Of a stretch of 64,000 nt of DNA, positions 61,768 through 64,000 are shown piece by piece. Each line of letters begins with the position of its first letter. The first letter of the stretch is position 1. The position numbers were made by a program, and so were the translations under genes. Under the pieces are notes generated by a model that made no database searches, was not told where the DNA came from, and was given only the letters and a program-made list of their open reading frames with translations. Location: NCBI RefSeq assembly GCF_002000985.1, contig NZ_CP018822.1, forward strand, positions 700,001 to 764,000, read 5' to 3'. Origin of the DNA: Streptococcus gallolyticus subsp. gallolyticus DSM 16831. GTDB taxonomy: Bacteria; Bacillota; Bacilli; Lactobacillales; Streptococcaceae.

Positions 61768-61851
61768 ACATAAAATGTATTTCAAACATCATAAAATAAG
61801 CATTTTACATTTCTTGCGTGCAGATTTATAATAAGACCATCAAATGAATGA
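61768..61851 (+). repeat. 84-bp duplicated promoter region, copy 1
   Basis: Identical to 63301-63384 except for three C/T differences. It includes -35 TTTACA (61804-61809), 17 bp, -10 TATAAT (61827-61832), and an inverted pair AAATGTA...TACATTT spanning the area upstream of the -35, a likely site for the LysR regulator. Confidence 0.92.
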
Positions 61852-61884
61852 TATTAAACTTTTAGATGAATTGGAGGTTTGATC

Positions 61885-62406
61885 ATGACTAAAAAAATTG
61901 TAGTGCTAACTGGAAGCCCACATAAACCAGGAACGTCTGAAATTCTTGCCGATTATTTTATAAAAGGTGCTAAAGAGGTTGGACATGATGTGTCTCGGTT
62001 TGATGCTGGTCACAGCAAAGTTGAATTTCTGCAAGTTGATGAACATCTAAATGGAATTATTCCGCAGGATGAGCTAGATACTTTCTTTCCAAATATTTTG
62101 GATGCTGATTTATTAGTTTTTGTATCGCCACTCTATTACTACGGTTTCACAGCACAATTGAAGGCAGTGATTGATCGTTTTTATCCCTATAATCATTATT
62201 TAAAAGATAAAGATGTGATGTTATTAGCGACAGGATATGGCAGCAAAGCTGATTTTCAAGCTCTAGTGCATTATTATGAAAGTTTGTCAGATTATATGCG
62301 TTGGCATGATAAAGGGCAACTTTTATTGAACGGAACTTATTTACCATCTGATGTTGGTGAAAGAGCAAATGATGCCTATCAAATGGGAAAAACTTATGGT
62401 TTGTAA
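61885..62406 (+). CDS. NAD(P)H-dependent FMN oxidoreductase, flavodoxin-like
   Basis: A 173-residue protein of the flavodoxin/iron-sulphur-flavoprotein-like NADPH-FMN reductase family. VVLTGSPHKPGTSEILAD is the FMN phosphate loop, SPLYYYGFTAQLKAVIDRFY the second motif. There is no cysteine cluster, so no Fe-S site. ATG 61885 has GGAGG 7 bp upstream. It forms an operon with the aldo/keto reductase 11 bp downstream. Substrate unknown. Confidence 0.85.
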   Translation: MTKKIVVLTGSPHKPGTSEILADYFIKGAKEVGHDVSRFDAGHSKVEFLQVDEHLNGIIPQDELDTFFPNILDADLLVFVSPLYYYGFTAQLKAVIDRFYPYNHYLKDKDVMLLATGYGSKADFQALVHYYESLSDYMRWHDKGQLLLNGTYLPSDVGERANDAYQMGKTYGL

Positions 62407-62417
62407 AGGAGAAAACA

Positions 62418-63272
62418 ATGGAAACTGTAACATTAGTTAATGGTGTAGAAATACCAATTATTGGCTTTGGTTCAATTATCCCAGAGGGAAGAGAAACAAT
62501 TACAGCAGTAAAAAATGCAGTAAAAGCTGGTTATCGTCATTTTGATACAGCTGCTATTTATGGTAATGAAAAATCATTAGGAGAAGGTATCCGTCAAGCA
62601 ATGAGTGAAGAGGGACTCAAGCGCAGCGATTTCTTTATTACAACTAAAGCATGGCATTCTGAACGTGGTTATGAAAAAACTTATAAAGCATTTGAAGAGT
62701 CATTGGAACGTTTAGGCTTAGACTACGTGGATTTGTATTTAATTCATTGGCCTGCTAATAGCACTTGGCATGATGATTGGCGTGAATTGAACTATGATAC
62801 ATGGCGTGCTTTGGAAGATCATTATAAAGCTGGTCGAATTAAAGCGATTGGTGTTGCTAATTTCTTAGATAATCATCTTGAAGCTTTGATTGAAGATGCT
62901 GAAATCAAACCAATGGTTGACCAAATTGAATATCACCCAGGATTTTTCCAAGATAGAACAGCAAAATTTGCACAAGAACACGGAATTGTTGTTGAAGCTT
63001 GGAGTCCACTTGGTGGAGTTGGAGCACATATTGTTGATGATCCAACAATTAATAATATTGCTAAAGAATTAGGCAAAGATGCGGGTCAGGTGGTTTTACG
63101 TTGGATTTATCAAAAAGGAATCGTATCTCTTCCAAAATCCCTTAGTCCGTCACATATGAAGAGTAATTTAGACATTTTTAATTTTTCTTTGACAGATGAG
63201 CAAATGGCACTGATTGATGCCGTACCTTATAGCGGTGGTATGCGATTTGATCCTGATACCGCAAAATCATAA
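62418..63272 (+). CDS. aldo/keto reductase
   Basis: A 284-residue TIM-barrel NADPH-dependent carbonyl reductase of the 2,5-diketo-D-gluconate reductase-like group. Catalytic tetrad: Asp in HFDTAAIYGNE, Tyr in the same segment (IYGNE), Lys in TTKAW, His in LIHWP. C-terminal IPKSLSP-type coenzyme loop (SLPKSLSPSHMKSN). AAAGGAG is 7 bp before the ATG. Cotranscribed with the FMN oxidoreductase under the duplicated promoter. It probably reduces toxic aldehydes. Confidence 0.92.
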   Translation: METVTLVNGVEIPIIGFGSIIPEGRETITAVKNAVKAGYRHFDTAAIYGNEKSLGEGIRQAMSEEGLKRSDFFITTKAWHSERGYEKTYKAFEESLERLGLDYVDLYLIHWPANSTWHDDWRELNYDTWRALEDHYKAGRIKAIGVANFLDNHLEALIEDAEIKPMVDQIEYHPGFFQDRTAKFAQEHGIVVEAWSPLGGVGAHIVDDPTINNIAKELGKDAGQVVLRWIYQKGIVSLPKSLSPSHMKSNLDIFNFSLTDEQMALIDAVPYSGGMRFDPDTAKS

Positions 63273-63300
63273 TCAAAAAGATTACTTATGTTAAAGAAAT

Positions 63301-63384
63301 ACATAAAATGTATTTCAAATATCACAAAATAAGTATTTTACATTTCTTGCGTGCAGATTTATAATAAGACCATCAAATGAATGA
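63301..63384 (+). repeat. 84-bp duplicated promoter region, copy 2
   Basis: Copy of 61768-61851 with three C/T differences: -35 TTTACA (63337-63342), -10 TATAAT (63360-63365). It drives the next oxidoreductase gene. Confidence 0.92.
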
Positions 63385-63402
63385 AAGAGGTATAACTAAA
63401 AA

Positions 63403-63963
63403 ATGGCAAAAATACTTGTGATTGCTGGACATCCTTATTTGACAGATGATTCAGTTGCTAATGTTGAAATTTTAAAAGGTTTGGAAGCTGGTCTTGATGA
63501 CGTTGAAGTGGTACGTTTGATTGAAGAGTATCCAGATTTTCAAATTGATATTCCAAAAGAGCAAGAACGTTTGCTTGCTGCGGATACGATTGTTTTGCAA
63601 TTTCCGTATTTCTGGTATGCTATGCCGTCACTTTTGCAACGTTGGATGGAAGAAGTTTTCCAATTTGGTTTCTCACATGGAACGGATGATACGAAGTTAG
63701 TTGGTAAAAAATTATTAGTTTCTTTGACAACGGGTGCTCCCAAAGAAATGTATGCTAAGGACGGATTTGTTGGTCATGAGATTGAAGAATTTTTGGCACC
63801 AATTAAAGTCACAGCTAAAATGTGTGGCATGAATTATCTTGGTCATGTGGAAACAGCAGGTGTTTCTTATACAGCTCGAACAGATGAAACAGCTATTGCT
63901 AACATGAAAAAACGCGCACAGAAGCATGCAAAAGACGTTATTGAATTGGTGAACGCTAATTAA
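63403..63963 (+). CDS. NAD(P)H-dependent flavodoxin-like oxidoreductase, paralogue
   Basis: A 186-residue flavodoxin-fold protein that follows the 60113 protein along its length: ILVIAGHPYLTDDSVAN, FQFPYFWYAMPSLLQRWMEEVF, HGTDDTKLVGKKLLVSLTTGAP. Same MdaB/KefF-like quinone reductase family, so the two are paralogues. Its promoter, however, is the 84-bp element shared with the FMN oxidoreductase/aldo-keto reductase operon, not the CodY-box type. GAAAGAGG precedes the ATG. It is followed at once by another gene. Confidence 0.88.
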   Translation: MAKILVIAGHPYLTDDSVANVEILKGLEAGLDDVEVVRLIEEYPDFQIDIPKEQERLLAADTIVLQFPYFWYAMPSLLQRWMEEVFQFGFSHGTDDTKLVGKKLLVSLTTGAPKEMYAKDGFVGHEIEEFLAPIKVTAKMCGMNYLGHVETAGVSYTARTDETAIANMKKRAQKHAKDVIELVNAN

Positions 63964-63980
63964 ACTAAGGAGGTAAGCTG

Positions 63981-64000
63981 ATGTTTACAATGGATGTTGT
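63981..64000 (+). CDS. start of a further gene, cut by the window end
   Basis: An ATG at 63981 with AAGGAGG 6-7 bp upstream opens a frame reading MFTMDV to the end of the window. The strong ribosome-binding site, 17 bp after the preceding stop, suggests a cotranscribed gene. The product cannot be told. Confidence 0.5.

Noticed and set aside
1-64000. tRNA, rRNA, CRISPR arrays, prophage genes
   Set aside because: I looked for them throughout and saw none.

Overview
The window is chromosomal DNA of a low-GC Firmicute, almost certainly a Streptococcus and most likely of the bovis/equinus (S. gallolyticus-like) group. The basis is gene order and protein family content: degV-ypmR-ypmS-hup, pbp2b-recR-ddl-murF, coiA-pepF, comEA-comEC-holA-sodA, alaS behind an alanine T-box, and a tetrahydrofolate riboswitch almost base-for-base like the known streptococcal one. 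The species is an inference. No rRNA, tRNA, CRISPR array, complete insertion sequence or prophage gene was seen.

Layout. 0-9.5 kb: envelope and nucleoid genes, a peptide transporter (dtpT), pyrD, a quinone-oxidoreductase-like gene, and a zinc/cadmium operon (ArsR sensor plus P-type ATPase), then a guanidinium-type SMR exporter behind a structured leader that may be a guanidine-IV riboswitch. 9.6-12 kb: gpmA, then an accessory patch with a RelBE-type toxin-antitoxin pair flanked by two copies of a small RNA-like element and a MITE-like repeat. 12-23 kb: niacin repressor and transporter (niaR, niaX), the cell-wall block pbp2b-recR-ddl-murF interrupted by an AT-rich marR/hydrolase pair, and folT with its THF riboswitch. 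23-35 kb: translation, RNA and competence genes (prfC, cshA, tRNA methyltransferase, plsC, comEA, comEC, holA, sodA, yebC, queA). 35-41 kb: a VIT-type metal transporter with a PerR-like box and an AT-rich Bce-like ABC transporter with its own two-component system. 41-52 kb: nagB, an rsuA-type gene, coiA, pepF, a GNAT and a HAD protein, an O-methyltransferase, an unusual prsA, and alaS. 52-56 kb: an omega-amidase/aminotransferase pair, then an ABC-2 transporter cassette bounded by a perfect 37-bp direct repeat. 56-60 kb: argCJBD under ARG boxes. 60-64 kb: a redox cluster (three flavodoxin-like oxidoreductases, an aldo/keto reductase, a LysR regulator) with an 84-bp promoter duplicated before two of its units.

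Regulation is unusually legible. There are three leader-RNA systems (THF riboswitch, alanine T-box, candidate guanidine riboswitch), a SigX-type box variant (TTCGAATA) before both comEA and coiA, a near-perfect CodY box, ARG boxes, dre-like NagR sites and a PerR-like box. At least four genes, and possibly five, have a good -10 element placed so that transcription would start at or next to the A of the start codon, with no ribosome-binding site (dtpT, holA, rsuA-like, trmR-like, and the tRNA adenine methyltransferase).

The best candidates for something undescribed are the repeat-bounded ABC cassette with its 21-bp-phased TTTACGAC repeats, the paired RNA elements around the toxin-antitoxin module, and the cluster of apparently leaderless mRNAs.
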